From JBJKPP01 sp046706145 (GTDB lineage Bacteria > Bacteroidota > Ignavibacteria > Ignavibacteriales > Ignavibacteriaceae): 7,675 nt of DNA. The stretch covers positions 1-7,675 of the forward strand of contig JBJKPP010000129.1 in the NCBI GenBank assembly GCA_046706145.1, in the 5' to 3' direction. A program made the translations under genes and the position numbers. The stretch's first letter is position 1; each line of letters opens with the position of its first letter. The notes under the pieces were generated by a model. That model ran no database searches. It saw only the letters and a list, made by a program, of their open reading frames with translations, and was not told the DNA's origin. Positions 1 to 6,509 of this stretch are shown here, in pieces.

Positions 1-1
1 T

Positions 2-518
2 GACTTATTAACAGAATTGCAAGGTAAAGAAGTGCTAGTGGGGAAGCAGCTAATAAAAATTCCCGATTGATTTATCTAAAAATAATACTTTAGATTTGGT
101 TTTGCGATAAAATAGTGTTTAAACTACGCACAATCCTAAGTAGCGAGGAAATTTTGCTACTCAAATTCCGAGGTTTTTCAATGAAATTAAAAAAATATCG
201 CAAGAACTATTCCGTGTATTAAAAGAAGATCATTATTGTTCTATTTTAATTGGGGACACGCGCAAAGCGCAGCATTATATACCTTTATCATATTATCTAC
301 TTCAAACATTTCTTAAAACTGGTTTTGTGCTAAAAGAAGAGATCATTAAAGCCCAATATAATTGTGTTTATTCAAAAAGATGGGTACAAAGCGCTGCTAA
401 ATATAATTTCTATTTAATCATGCACGAACATCTTTTTGTATTTAGAAAACCACAAAAAGATGAAAATAAATCTCGAATAAAATACTCATCTTTTAATGAA
501 TTGTTTAGCACAGAGTAA
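2..518 (+). pseudogene. Decayed DNA methyltransferase (C-terminal remnant)
   Basis: The frame open from 144 to 518 encodes 124 residues that read like the C-terminal part of an N6-adenine/N4-cytosine DNA methyltransferase. It contains RFFNEIKKISQELFRVLK, then ILIGDTRK (243-266), then HYIPLSYY, GFVLKEEIIK, and FYLIMHEHLFVFRK (408-449). There is no ATG, GTG or TTG before the GTG at 327, which lies in mid-domain, so this cannot be an intact gene. Going upstream in the same frame, 72-107 reads LSKNNTLDLVLR, which resembles the stretch just before a DPPY catalytic motif. The motif itself is absent, and stops occur at 108, 120 and 141. Bases 2-70, in another frame, encode DLLTELQGKEVLVGKQLIKI and end in TGA; they may be the preceding part of the same protein after a frameshift. 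The C-terminal assignment is fairly firm. The 5' reconstruction is inference. A Trm11-like RNA methyltransferase is an alternative identity. Confidence 0.68.
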
Positions 519-633
519 AACTCGAAAAGAAAAACATAATATTCGTAGGCTTTTTGTCCTGCGTACGAATTGGTGGCAACACGATTACAATTATTAAAGT
601 GGAATAGAGAGGTTCTAGAAATTTAAAATGAAA

Positions 634-657
634 AAGGGGCTCTTTAAAGAGCCCCTT
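634..657 (-). terminator. Intrinsic terminator of the SPW-repeat gene
   Basis: This is a perfect 12-base inverted repeat (AAGGGGCTCTTT / AAAGAGCCCCTT). On the minus strand it is followed by a T-rich run, CCCCTTTTTCATTTT. It lies 6 bases beyond the stop codon of the leftward SPW gene. On the plus strand the hairpin is followed by GTAATATT, a poor U-tract, so it should act mainly on leftward transcripts. Confidence 0.85.
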
Positions 658-663
658 GTAATA

Positions 664-984
664 TTAGGCAGTCTTAGTATGAACCTGTTGCGGATGGGGG
701 TGTTCGCCGGCATTCCACGCTGCCAATGCAAGAATCACTACACCGAATATTATGAAGTTCCAGGCAAGCGCGAGGTTCAAGAATAAACCACTTATTGCCA
801 GCCATATTCCAATAATTCCGTTAACAGTTCCTTGCCAGCTTTTGGCTTCACCAGCGCCCCAGAATCCGAAAATTATTGCAAGTATTCCGGCGACGAACAT
901 GCTGACATCTGCCCTCAATACTGGAACTATTCCGGCTATTATTAGCCAGGCACCCATTATTACATTTATCCATGCCTGCCACAT
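664..984 (-). CDS. SPW-repeat small integral membrane protein
   Basis: A 106-residue, very hydrophobic protein with two copies of an SPW-type repeat. The first begins WQAWINVIMGAWLIIAG (residues 2-18) and the second WQGTVNGIIGIWLAISG (residues 50-66). Each repeat gives about two membrane helices, four in all (roughly 5-22, 27-46, 52-70 and 73-91). The tail is short, polar and His-rich (EHPHPQQVHTKTA). The family is found in bacterial inner membranes and has no established biochemical role. The ATG at 984 is chosen over the in-frame GTG at 993 because an AAAGGAG Shine-Dalgarno (993-999) sits 8 bases before this ATG and overlaps the GTG. The gene looks richer in G+C than its neighbours, partly because of its Ala, Gly and Trp content. 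It has its own terminator and a gap of about 230 bases upstream, so it is probably transcribed alone. Confidence 0.85.
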   Translation of the reverse strand: MWQAWINVIMGAWLIIAGIVPVLRADVSMFVAGILAIIFGFWGAGEAKSWQGTVNGIIGIWLAISGLFLNLALAWNFIIFGVVILALAAWNAGEHPHPQQVHTKTA

Positions 985-992
985 AATTATCA

Positions 993-999
993 CTCCTTT
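993..999 (-). promoter_or_regulatory. Strong ribosome binding site for the SPW gene
   Basis: On the minus strand this reads AAAGGAG, followed by 8 bases and then ATG at 984. It is the strongest Shine-Dalgarno in the window. It decides the start: the upstream in-frame GTG (991-993) overlaps the RBS and cannot use it. Confidence 0.75.
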
Positions 1000-1211
1000 C
1001 TTAATCTATTCACAAATCATTTATCATCACGATTAATGTAATAATTTTATAAACTTTTGTTAGTGCTTTAAATCATTAGTTAAGATGTAGTTTGTTTGGA
1101 CTGATTATTTCAGATAGAAGATTGGTAGGACCGGATGAAAATTTATTAACAAACCCAATCACTCAAAAGAAATTGAGTTTATAAAGATGAGAATATATTA
1201 TTGACATAACA

Positions 1212-2072
1212 CTAGTTTGATTCCAATAATTTCCTATACTTCGCTAATTCTTTCAATTGTTCGTCAGGTAGTTTTGGGTAGTGCATTTTCAATTTTTCCA
1301 TTGTTTGAATAATTATTTCGGATACAGTTAATCTCATAAACCATTTTTTATCTGCAGGTATTATGTACCATGGCGCATGATGTTTGCTCGTGGAAGAAAT
1401 AGTTTCCTGATAACACCTTTGATATTCATTCCAGAATTCTCTTTCTTTCAAATCAGATGCTGAAAACTTCCAATTTTTTGAAGAGTCATTTATTCTATCT
1501 AAAAATCTCTTTTTCTGTTCTTCTTTAGAAACATGCAGGAAGAACTTAAGAATTATAATTCCATTTTCGTACAAATATTTCTCAAAATTATTTATTTGTT
1601 CGTATCTAAGTTTCCAGATATTTTCATTTATGAACTGCTTGGGAATTTTTTGGCTTTTAACGAGGTCGTGCACTCTTACTACCAAAACTTCTTCATAATG
1701 CGAACGGTTAAAAATCCCAATTCTTCCTCTTTCAGGCAGCGATTTGTTAATCCTCCAGAGATAATCGTGATTTAAATCTTCTGAAGAAGGCTGCTTAAAG
1801 CTGTAAACCTGGGTTCCCTGTGGATTCAGCCCGCTCATCACATGTTTAATTGTGCTGTCCTTACCGGCCGCATCCATTGCTTGAAATACCAGGAGCAAAG
1901 AATATTTGTCGAATGCATAAAAAGCATCCTGCAGCTTTTGCAATTTCTTAATATTCTCTTTGAGATCTTCTTTTGCTTCCTTTTTTGATTTGTAATCGCC
2001 TGTGAATGAAGTGCTAATCTCCGAAAGTTTTATTTTTGAACCTGGTTTAACTAAAAATTTATTTGTTTCCAT
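1212..2072 (-). CDS. ppk2: Polyphosphate kinase 2, class III (polyphosphate:AMP/ADP phosphotransferase)
   Basis: A 286-residue cytosolic P-loop kinase of the PPK2 family, full length for a single-domain member. The Walker A loop is MDAAGKDSTIK (residues 66-76, with Lys71), followed by HVMSGLNPQGTQVYSFKQP. The Walker B region is GRIGIFNRSHYEEVLVVRVH (116-135). The lid region has KKRFLDR (187-193), then KNWKFSASDLKER, then APWYIIPADKKW (233-244). These phrases match class III PPK2, whose characterised members use polyphosphate to phosphorylate AMP and ADP. A role in regenerating ATP/ADP or nucleotide pools from polyphosphate is therefore inferred. No exopolyphosphatase or ppk1 lies nearby. The start has only a weak Shine-Dalgarno, but the N-terminus (METNKFLVKPGSKIKLSEI) looks typical. 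The gene is divergent from tag across about 147 AT-rich bases, where promoters for both should lie. Confidence 0.93.
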   Translation of the reverse strand: METNKFLVKPGSKIKLSEISTSFTGDYKSKKEAKEDLKENIKKLQKLQDAFYAFDKYSLLLVFQAMDAAGKDSTIKHVMSGLNPQGTQVYSFKQPSSEDLNHDYLWRINKSLPERGRIGIFNRSHYEEVLVVRVHDLVKSQKIPKQFINENIWKLRYEQINNFEKYLYENGIIILKFFLHVSKEEQKKRFLDRINDSSKNWKFSASDLKEREFWNEYQRCYQETISSTSKHHAPWYIIPADKKWFMRLTVSEIIIQTMEKLKMHYPKLPDEQLKELAKYRKLLESN

Positions 2073-2219
2073 AATAGGTATGTAGTATGAGTGAAAATAA
2101 AAAATAATATAAAATCTTTCTCTTAAAATAAAAAATATTGAAATAGGAGAGAATTAAAATGTGTTTTGTCTTAAAAGTATTTTATATTTTTAATTCAAAT
2201 AATTTCGAGATTACTTACT

Positions 2220-2816
2220 ATGAATAAAATCGACAACTCAAAAAGAAGATGCCCATGGTCAACTACTGACCCGCTTTATATAAAATATCACGATAGTGAA
2301 TGGGGAAAGCCGTTGCACAACGACAGGAAGTTATTCGAAATGTTAGTTTTGGAAGGAATGCAGGCGGGTTTGAGCTGGATTACAATTCTCAGAAAAAGAA
2401 AAAGTTTTAGAGAAGCCTTTGATAACTTCGATCCTAAAAAAATTGTAAAATATTCTGATAAGAAAATTAATCGGCTTCTACAAAATGAAAACATTATAAG
2501 GAATAGGCTGAAAATTGAATCGGCAATAAAAAATGCTAAAGCTTTTCTGGAAGTTCAAAAAGAATTCGGAAGCTTTGACAAATACATTTGGCAATTTGTT
2601 GGTGGTAAACCGATTGTAAACGAGCACAAAACCTTAAAAACTATTCCTGCTAAGACAAAAGAATCTGAGGTGATGAGTAAAGATTTGCTAAAAAGAGGAT
2701 TTAGATTTGTAGGACCGACAATTTGTTATGCACATATGCAATCAACCGGAATGGTGAATGACCACATTGTTGATTGTTTTAGATATAAAGAAATTAATAG
2801 CGAGCTTAAAAAGTGA
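2220..2816 (+). CDS. tag: DNA-3-methyladenine glycosylase I
   Basis: A 198-residue base-excision repair enzyme that removes 3-methyladenine from alkylated DNA in the cytoplasm. The family signature is complete: RRCPW near the N-terminus, YHDSEWG (23-29), LFEMLVLEGMQAGLSW (38-53), ILRKRKSFREAF, KRGFRFVGPTICYAHMQ, and GMVNDHIVDC (177-186). By alignment in memory with E. coli Tag, the zinc ligands correspond to Cys11, His24, His182 and Cys186, and the base-pocket residues to Glu45 and Trp53; all are present. The length is close to the E. coli enzyme, with a slightly longer N-terminus. The stop codon overlaps the start of the following acetyltransferase (GTGA), so the two are probably co-transcribed and translationally coupled. 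Confidence 0.96.
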   Translation: MNKIDNSKRRCPWSTTDPLYIKYHDSEWGKPLHNDRKLFEMLVLEGMQAGLSWITILRKRKSFREAFDNFDPKKIVKYSDKKINRLLQNENIIRNRLKIESAIKNAKAFLEVQKEFGSFDKYIWQFVGGKPIVNEHKTLKTIPAKTKESEVMSKDLLKRGFRFVGPTICYAHMQSTGMVNDHIVDCFRYKEINSELKK

Positions 2817-3304
2817 ATACAGAAAATATTGTATTAAGAAAAATGGAGCAGAATGATAATAATGCTGTCAAAGAGATAATAGAAAAAGTAATGACTGAAT
2901 TCGGAGCAGTTGGGGAAGGATTTTCAATTATGGATCCTGAAGTTAAATCAATGTTTGAAAATTATTCCGATAAAGACAGTGCTTATTATGTTGTAGAAGA
3001 GAGTGGAAAAATTGTCGGTGGAGCAGGAATAGCTCCTTTGAAGGGCGGAGAAAAAGGAGTCTGCGAACTCAAAAAAATGTATGTGCTGCCAGAAGCAAGA
3101 GGCAAAGGAATGGGGAAGCTTCTTATGGAAATCTGTATGGAAGCTGCTAAGAACATCGGTTACAAATTTTGTTACCTGGAAACCCTATCCCACATGGAAT
3201 CGGCAAATATTTTATATCAGAAGTACGGATTCAAATTATTGCCAAAATCCATGGGAAATACGGGGCATTTTGGCTGTAATAAATGGTTTGTGAAGGAATT
3301 GTGA
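2813..3304 (+). CDS. GNAT-family N-acetyltransferase
   Basis: A 163-residue single-domain acetyltransferase of the GNAT fold that uses acetyl-CoA. Motif A is clear: CELKKMYVLPEARGKGMGKLLM (84-105), with the pyrophosphate-binding loop RGKGMG at 96-101. A beta-bulge strand precedes it (GKIVGGAGIAPL, 65-76). Motif B follows with CYLETLSHMESANILYQKYGF (120-140). It is full length for the family. The substrate cannot be told from sequence; small-molecule and protein targets are both possible. The start is GTG at 2813, overlapping the tag stop by four bases, with no in-frame alternative giving the N-terminal strand (IVLRKMEQND). The tight coupling to tag suggests shared expression but does not prove a DNA-repair role. 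Confidence 0.9.
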   Translation: MNTENIVLRKMEQNDNNAVKEIIEKVMTEFGAVGEGFSIMDPEVKSMFENYSDKDSAYYVVEESGKIVGGAGIAPLKGGEKGVCELKKMYVLPEARGKGMGKLLMEICMEAAKNIGYKFCYLETLSHMESANILYQKYGFKLLPKSMGNTGHFGCNKWFVKEL

Positions 3305-3330
3305 GAATTTCGCTAAAAATGAACATATTT

Positions 3331-3360
3331 TGAATAATTGTTAATCTTATCAATTATTTA
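3331..3360 (+). terminator. AT-rich hairpin after the tag-GNAT unit, possible weak terminator
   Basis: AATAATTG (3333-3340) pairs perfectly with CAATTATT (3351-3358) across a 10-base loop, extended by one G-U and one T-A pair. It begins 26 bases after the acetyltransferase stop. The stem is AT-rich and lacks a following U-tract, so termination is only a guess. Confidence 0.3.
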
Positions 3361-3478
3361 GACTTATCAGAAAATACTCCCAAACTACTTTAGTAATTTC
3401 CCATAAGAATTTTTTTTACAATAATATATCATTTGTATAAAAGATTTTTTAATTTTATAGGAAAAATTTGGAGCTATT

Positions 3479-3697
3479 ATGATTAGCAAGGAGTTGTTAG
3501 ACATTCTATGTTGCCCGGAATCTAAAGCGGACTTGGTTTTAGAAGAAGGAAAGCTGGTTTCGGTGGATAAGAAAACTCGCAGAAGATACAGAATTGAAAA
3601 TGACATTCCTATCATGCTTATAGAAGAGTCGGAAGTTGTTCCTTTGGATGAATGGCTTCAAATAATGAAGAAGCATAAAGTTGGCGTTGTAGAGTAA
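3479..3697 (+). CDS. Trm112/YcaR-like small protein
   Basis: A 72-residue protein with the Trm112-family layout: LLDILCCPESKADLVL at residues 6-21, a basic beta-hairpin (KKTRRRYRIE), then the family's I-P-x-M-L phrase in ENDIPIMLIEESEVV (40-54). The usual bacterial phrase is CPxCKxxL or CPxTKxxL. Here the second Cys is replaced by Ser and no C-terminal Cys pair exists, so zinc binding is unlikely. Eukaryotic and archaeal Trm112 proteins activate several methyltransferases, while the role of the short bacterial members is poorly defined. The start is supported by GGAG (3470-3473), 5 bases before the ATG. The stop lies 8 bases before the next start, a membrane methyltransferase, so co-expression is likely. 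A functional link between the two is conjecture. Confidence 0.82.
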   Translation: MISKELLDILCCPESKADLVLEEGKLVSVDKKTRRRYRIENDIPIMLIEESEVVPLDEWLQIMKKHKVGVVE

Positions 3698-3705
3698 AAA
3701 AATAC

Positions 3706-4284
3706 GTGGATCCTTTAAACATTATAGCGGCAATAAATTTTATTGTGTCCTTCGGTGCAAACTCCAAAGGGGCAAAAAAAGGATTACGTACTTCGATAAC
3801 TTCTTATAGGGAAAAGCCTGATACTTATTTGCAGAAATTACCTTTGGTGTTAGCTATATTAACATTGATTGCAACAGTATTCGGATTTTTTCAGATAGGC
3901 ACTTTCCAATACGATCAGGGAAATGAAAATGTTAGGATTGCCGGACTGGCTTTTTATATTATTTTTTCATGGTTTCAAATTTGGTCATATAAATCCCTTG
4001 GTGAGAGTCATGCGCAGGATATAGTTTTAATGCATAAGCATAAATTAGTAACTCAAGGTCCGTATAAAATTATCAGGCATCCACAATATTTATCTCAAAT
4101 TCTTATGGATGTTGGTGCAGGTTTCGTAACCATGAGCTACGTAGTTTTAGCGCTGACCATCATAGAGATTCCTTTTGTTATTTTACGTGCCTCTGCAGAA
4201 GAAAAACTTTTTCTAAAACATATGAAAGAAGACTATAAAGATTATCAGAACAAAAGTGGTTTTATGCTCCCGTTCATTGGTTAG
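3706..4284 (+). CDS. Isoprenylcysteine carboxyl methyltransferase (ICMT/PEMT)-family membrane protein
   Basis: A 192-residue integral membrane methyltransferase-like protein. The C-terminal half carries the ICMT/PEMT hallmarks: GPYKIIRHPQYLSQIL (118-133, with RHPQY), then RASAEEKLFLKHMKEDYKDY (161-180, with the EE pair and DY-x-x-Y). These form the S-adenosylmethionine site in the family. Membrane helices are predicted near residues 44-64, 77-94 and a long stretch at 128-160, with a weaker hydrophobic segment at the N-terminus. Bacterial members methylate lipids or unknown small molecules; the substrate here is unknown and protein prenylation is not implied. The GTG at 3706 is the only usable start after the in-frame stop at 3676. 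The spacing of 8 bases upstream and 18 downstream suggests an operon with the Trm112-like gene and the amidase. Confidence 0.85.
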   Translation: MDPLNIIAAINFIVSFGANSKGAKKGLRTSITSYREKPDTYLQKLPLVLAILTLIATVFGFFQIGTFQYDQGNENVRIAGLAFYIIFSWFQIWSYKSLGESHAQDIVLMHKHKLVTQGPYKIIRHPQYLSQILMDVGAGFVTMSYVVLALTIIEIPFVILRASAEEKLFLKHMKEDYKDYQNKSGFMLPFIG

Positions 4285-4302
4285 CAAAATTTTTTAAATG
4301 AA

Positions 4303-5850
4303 ATGATTAATAGCAAAAAAATATTTTTAGCGCTATTCCTTTTTTCCTTCCTAATTCTTCCCCAATCAGAAAAGCAGTTGGAGATAGTCACTAATAGCGG
4401 GACTTTTTATATTCCTGTTTATGAGCGCCAGGGTACAATCTATTTTTCAATTAATAAATTAGCCGATATACTTAAACTCGATTACAATTTTGACCAGCAA
4501 ACCGATAGAATTACGATAAACTTTGACGATAGAAGTTTATCAATGGAAGCAAAGGATCCATATATAATTTTATCTTCTCCAAAAGTTTCTTACAATCAGG
4601 TTTATCAATTACCAACTACCACATACTTTTTTGATGATCAAGTATATATTCCTTTACCATACACATTTAATTTCTTAAATACCTTCTTAAAGAACTCTCT
4701 CAAGTTTGAAAAGCCTAATAAGTTAATTTACAGTGGGAGTATTCAGAGCAGTACCTCGGGTACATATAAGCCTGTTAAGCAGAAAGAGGGTATTTATGGA
4801 TTAATTCTGGATCAAAAAGCAAACGGTACTCTGGTTAGATTATTATCTAATCAAAAAATAGCAGAGTATGGCAGTTCACTTGATAAAGGTATTTTGACAA
4901 TTACGCTGAAAAATGTTCATGCTGATGTCTCGCAGCTTGATAGATCTTCAACATACGGATTAATAAAGGGTATAAAAGCCGAGAATGTTGGTTCTGATAC
5001 ACAAATCAAATTTAAAGTTGGAGATCAATATTCTGCTAGCGAAGTTCTTGCTGCTCCTGGTTCGGATGACGTTCTAATTACACTTCACAATAAAATTTTC
5101 ATAAATGATCAGGATAGGTCCAAGCTTAAAGAAAAATGGGAATTCAACACTGTAGTTTTAGATCCCGGACATGGCGGCTATGATACCGGCACGATTGGCT
5201 ATCATGGAATTGAAGAAAAGAATATTACGCTTGCTATTGCTCTTAAGGTTGGGAAACTAATTACTGAACACCTGAAAGATATACATGTTGTTTATACTAG
5301 AACGACAGATAAATTTGTAGAGTTATACAAAAGGGGACAAATTGCAAATGAAAATAATGGAAATCTGTTCATATCAATTCATTGCAACAGCACACCTGGG
5401 AAATCACGCGGCCCGGAGGGATTTGAAGTTTATCTTTTACGCCCGGGAAAAACCAAAGAAGCAATTGATATAGCAGCGAGGGAAAACAGTGTTATAAAAT
5501 ATGAAGATGATCCCCAGCGGTACAATAATCTGACAGATGAAAATTTTATTCTTGTATCTATGGCTCATTCCGCATACATGCATTATGCGGAACAATTTTC
5601 GGATATTTTAAACCAGGAACTGAGCGAACGCACAAAAATTGAGTCGAGGGGAATTAAGCAGGCCGGATTTTATGTGCTGGTTGGAGCTTCCATGCCGAGT
5701 GTATTAATTGAAACAGGTTTTCTTTCCAACAAGCATGATGCTCTTTATTTGGACAGCGATAACGGCCAATATCATATTGCTTATGCAATATATGAAGCTG
5801 TGAAAAGATTTAAAGAATTGTACGAAAAAACTATTTCTGCAGAAAAGTAA
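4303..5850 (+). CDS. N-acetylmuramoyl-L-alanine amidase, exported, AMIN-type
   Basis: A 515-residue zinc peptidoglycan hydrolase that cuts the bond between N-acetylmuramic acid and L-alanine. Residues 1-20 form a signal peptide (basic INSKK, then a hydrophobic core). Residues 27-145 resemble a copper-amine-oxidase N-terminal-like domain (TIYFSINKLADILKL, DDQVYIPLPY). Residues 162-265 are beta-rich and AMIN-like. Residues 282-505 are Amidase_3, with zinc ligands His290 (LDPGHGGYDTG), Glu305 (GIEEKNITLA) and His360 (FISIHCNS), and catalytic Glu470 (SVLIETGFLSN). An insert of about 65 residues (382-447) lies where AmiB/AmiC-type enzymes carry their self-blocking helix, so control by an activator is inferred. 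It is last in a likely three-gene operon and ends 25 bases from the convergent TPM gene. Confidence 0.93.
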   Translation: MINSKKIFLALFLFSFLILPQSEKQLEIVTNSGTFYIPVYERQGTIYFSINKLADILKLDYNFDQQTDRITINFDDRSLSMEAKDPYIILSSPKVSYNQVYQLPTTTYFFDDQVYIPLPYTFNFLNTFLKNSLKFEKPNKLIYSGSIQSSTSGTYKPVKQKEGIYGLILDQKANGTLVRLLSNQKIAEYGSSLDKGILTITLKNVHADVSQLDRSSTYGLIKGIKAENVGSDTQIKFKVGDQYSASEVLAAPGSDDVLITLHNKIFINDQDRSKLKEKWEFNTVVLDPGHGGYDTGTIGYHGIEEKNITLAIALKVGKLITEHLKDIHVVYTRTTDKFVELYKRGQIANENNGNLFISIHCNSTPGKSRGPEGFEVYLLRPGKTKEAIDIAARENSVIKYEDDPQRYNNLTDENFILVSMAHSAYMHYAEQFSDILNQELSERTKIESRGIKQAGFYVLVGASMPSVLIETGFLSNKHDALYLDSDNGQYHIAYAIYEAVKRFKELYEKTISAEK

Positions 5851-5875
5851 AGACGTGGTTAATTAATCAGGCTTC

Positions 5876-6334
5876 CTAATCAAATCTCACCACATTAGAA
5901 ATTTCGTTAGTATCATCCGGCTTGATAGGAAAGTGCTCTGAAAGAATATTCCCGATTTTTTGTATGGCATTTGTAATTCCTGTACAAAAACTGCCTTCCA
6001 GAAATTCGCTTTGCATTTCGTCTTTTATTTTGTCCCAGGTTTTCTCGGCGACTTTCTCATTTATCCCTTTATCTGCCAAAATATAAAACTGCCTGTCTTC
6101 AAGAAGAAGAAAAATAAGAATCCCTGTTTTATCTTTTGTTTTATCTATTCCAAGCCTGAAAAACTCCTGCTCTGCAAGTTTTCTTAAAGTTTTATTTCTT
6201 TCAAGAAATTTTCTTTTTTCTTTAATATTTACGCAAATTTCTCCCGCAGTGATTTTTTCCATTTCTTTAATCTTGTTGGAAATTCTCAGGAGTTCATCAT
6301 CGCTTAAAAAATGATAGATAATTTCTTTTTCCAT
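5876..6334 (-). CDS. TPM-domain protein, cytoplasmic type
   Basis: A 152-residue TPM-domain protein. The domain starts with HFLSDDELLRISNKIKEME (8-26), followed by the strand TAGEICVNI (29-37), the core strands TGILIFLLLEDRQFYILADKGI (70-91), and the closing helices with GITNAIQKIGNILSEHFP (119-136). The C-terminal tail (DDTNEISNVVRF) resembles the acidic tail of short TPM proteins. No signal peptide or membrane helix is visible, unlike the YgcG-type secreted relatives. Short TPM proteins often sit beside lemA and a ygcG-like gene; neither is in this window. Plant and bacterial TPM domains have been linked to phosphatase activity and photosystem repair, but the role here is unknown. The ATG at 6334 has only a weak purine-rich stretch upstream. 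Confidence 0.85.
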   Translation of the reverse strand: MEKEIIYHFLSDDELLRISNKIKEMEKITAGEICVNIKEKRKFLERNKTLRKLAEQEFFRLGIDKTKDKTGILIFLLLEDRQFYILADKGINEKVAEKTWDKIKDEMQSEFLEGSFCTGITNAIQKIGNILSEHFPIKPDDTNEISNVVRFD

Positions 6335-6462
6335 AGTTGTTTTATTCTTCTAAAAAAGCTCAATCAATAACAAATATGGATGTTAAGATACTAAATGATT
6401 ATTTGAAATTCATTAATTTGAGAAAAGTTAAAGTAGATTATAAAAAGAGTTAAGAATATTAT

Positions 6463-6491
6463 AAAAAAATCCCCTCACCAGGAGGGGATTT
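6463..6491 (-). terminator. Intrinsic terminator of the DUF4097 gene
   Basis: AAATCCCCTC (6467-6476) and GAGGGGATTT (6482-6491) form a perfect 10-base stem with a 5-base loop. On the minus strand the stem runs into a tract of seven T residues (6463-6469). It lies 18 bases past the stop of the leftward DUF4097 gene, a standard position. Confidence 0.88.
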
Positions 6492-6509
6492 AAGGGGTGG
6501 GTTAAAAAA

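Noticed and set aside
327..518. Free-standing 63-residue plus-strand gene starting at GTG 327
   Set aside because: The same frame continues upstream to 144 with clear methyltransferase homology, so this is the tail of a broken gene and not a separate small protein.
985..993. GTG at 993 as the SPW gene start
   Set aside because: The Shine-Dalgarno overlaps this GTG and is ideally placed for the ATG at 984.
752..1036. Plus-strand 94-codon open frame
   Set aside because: It lies antisense to the SPW-repeat gene, and its Pro/Ile-rich sequence is the complement of membrane-helix codons.
1161..1178. ACTCAA / TTGAGT hairpin after ppk2 as a terminator
   Set aside because: The stem is only 6 bases with a 6-base loop and no convincing T-run on the minus strand.
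2164..2190. Bacteroidota-type promoter upstream of tag (TTTTG, then TATATTTT)
   Set aside because: The spacer is only about 14 bases against the usual 19-21, and AT-rich DNA gives such matches by chance.
3385..3615. Minus-strand 76-codon open frame
   Set aside because: It overlaps the well-supported Trm112-like gene and an AT-rich spacer, and shows no recognisable features.
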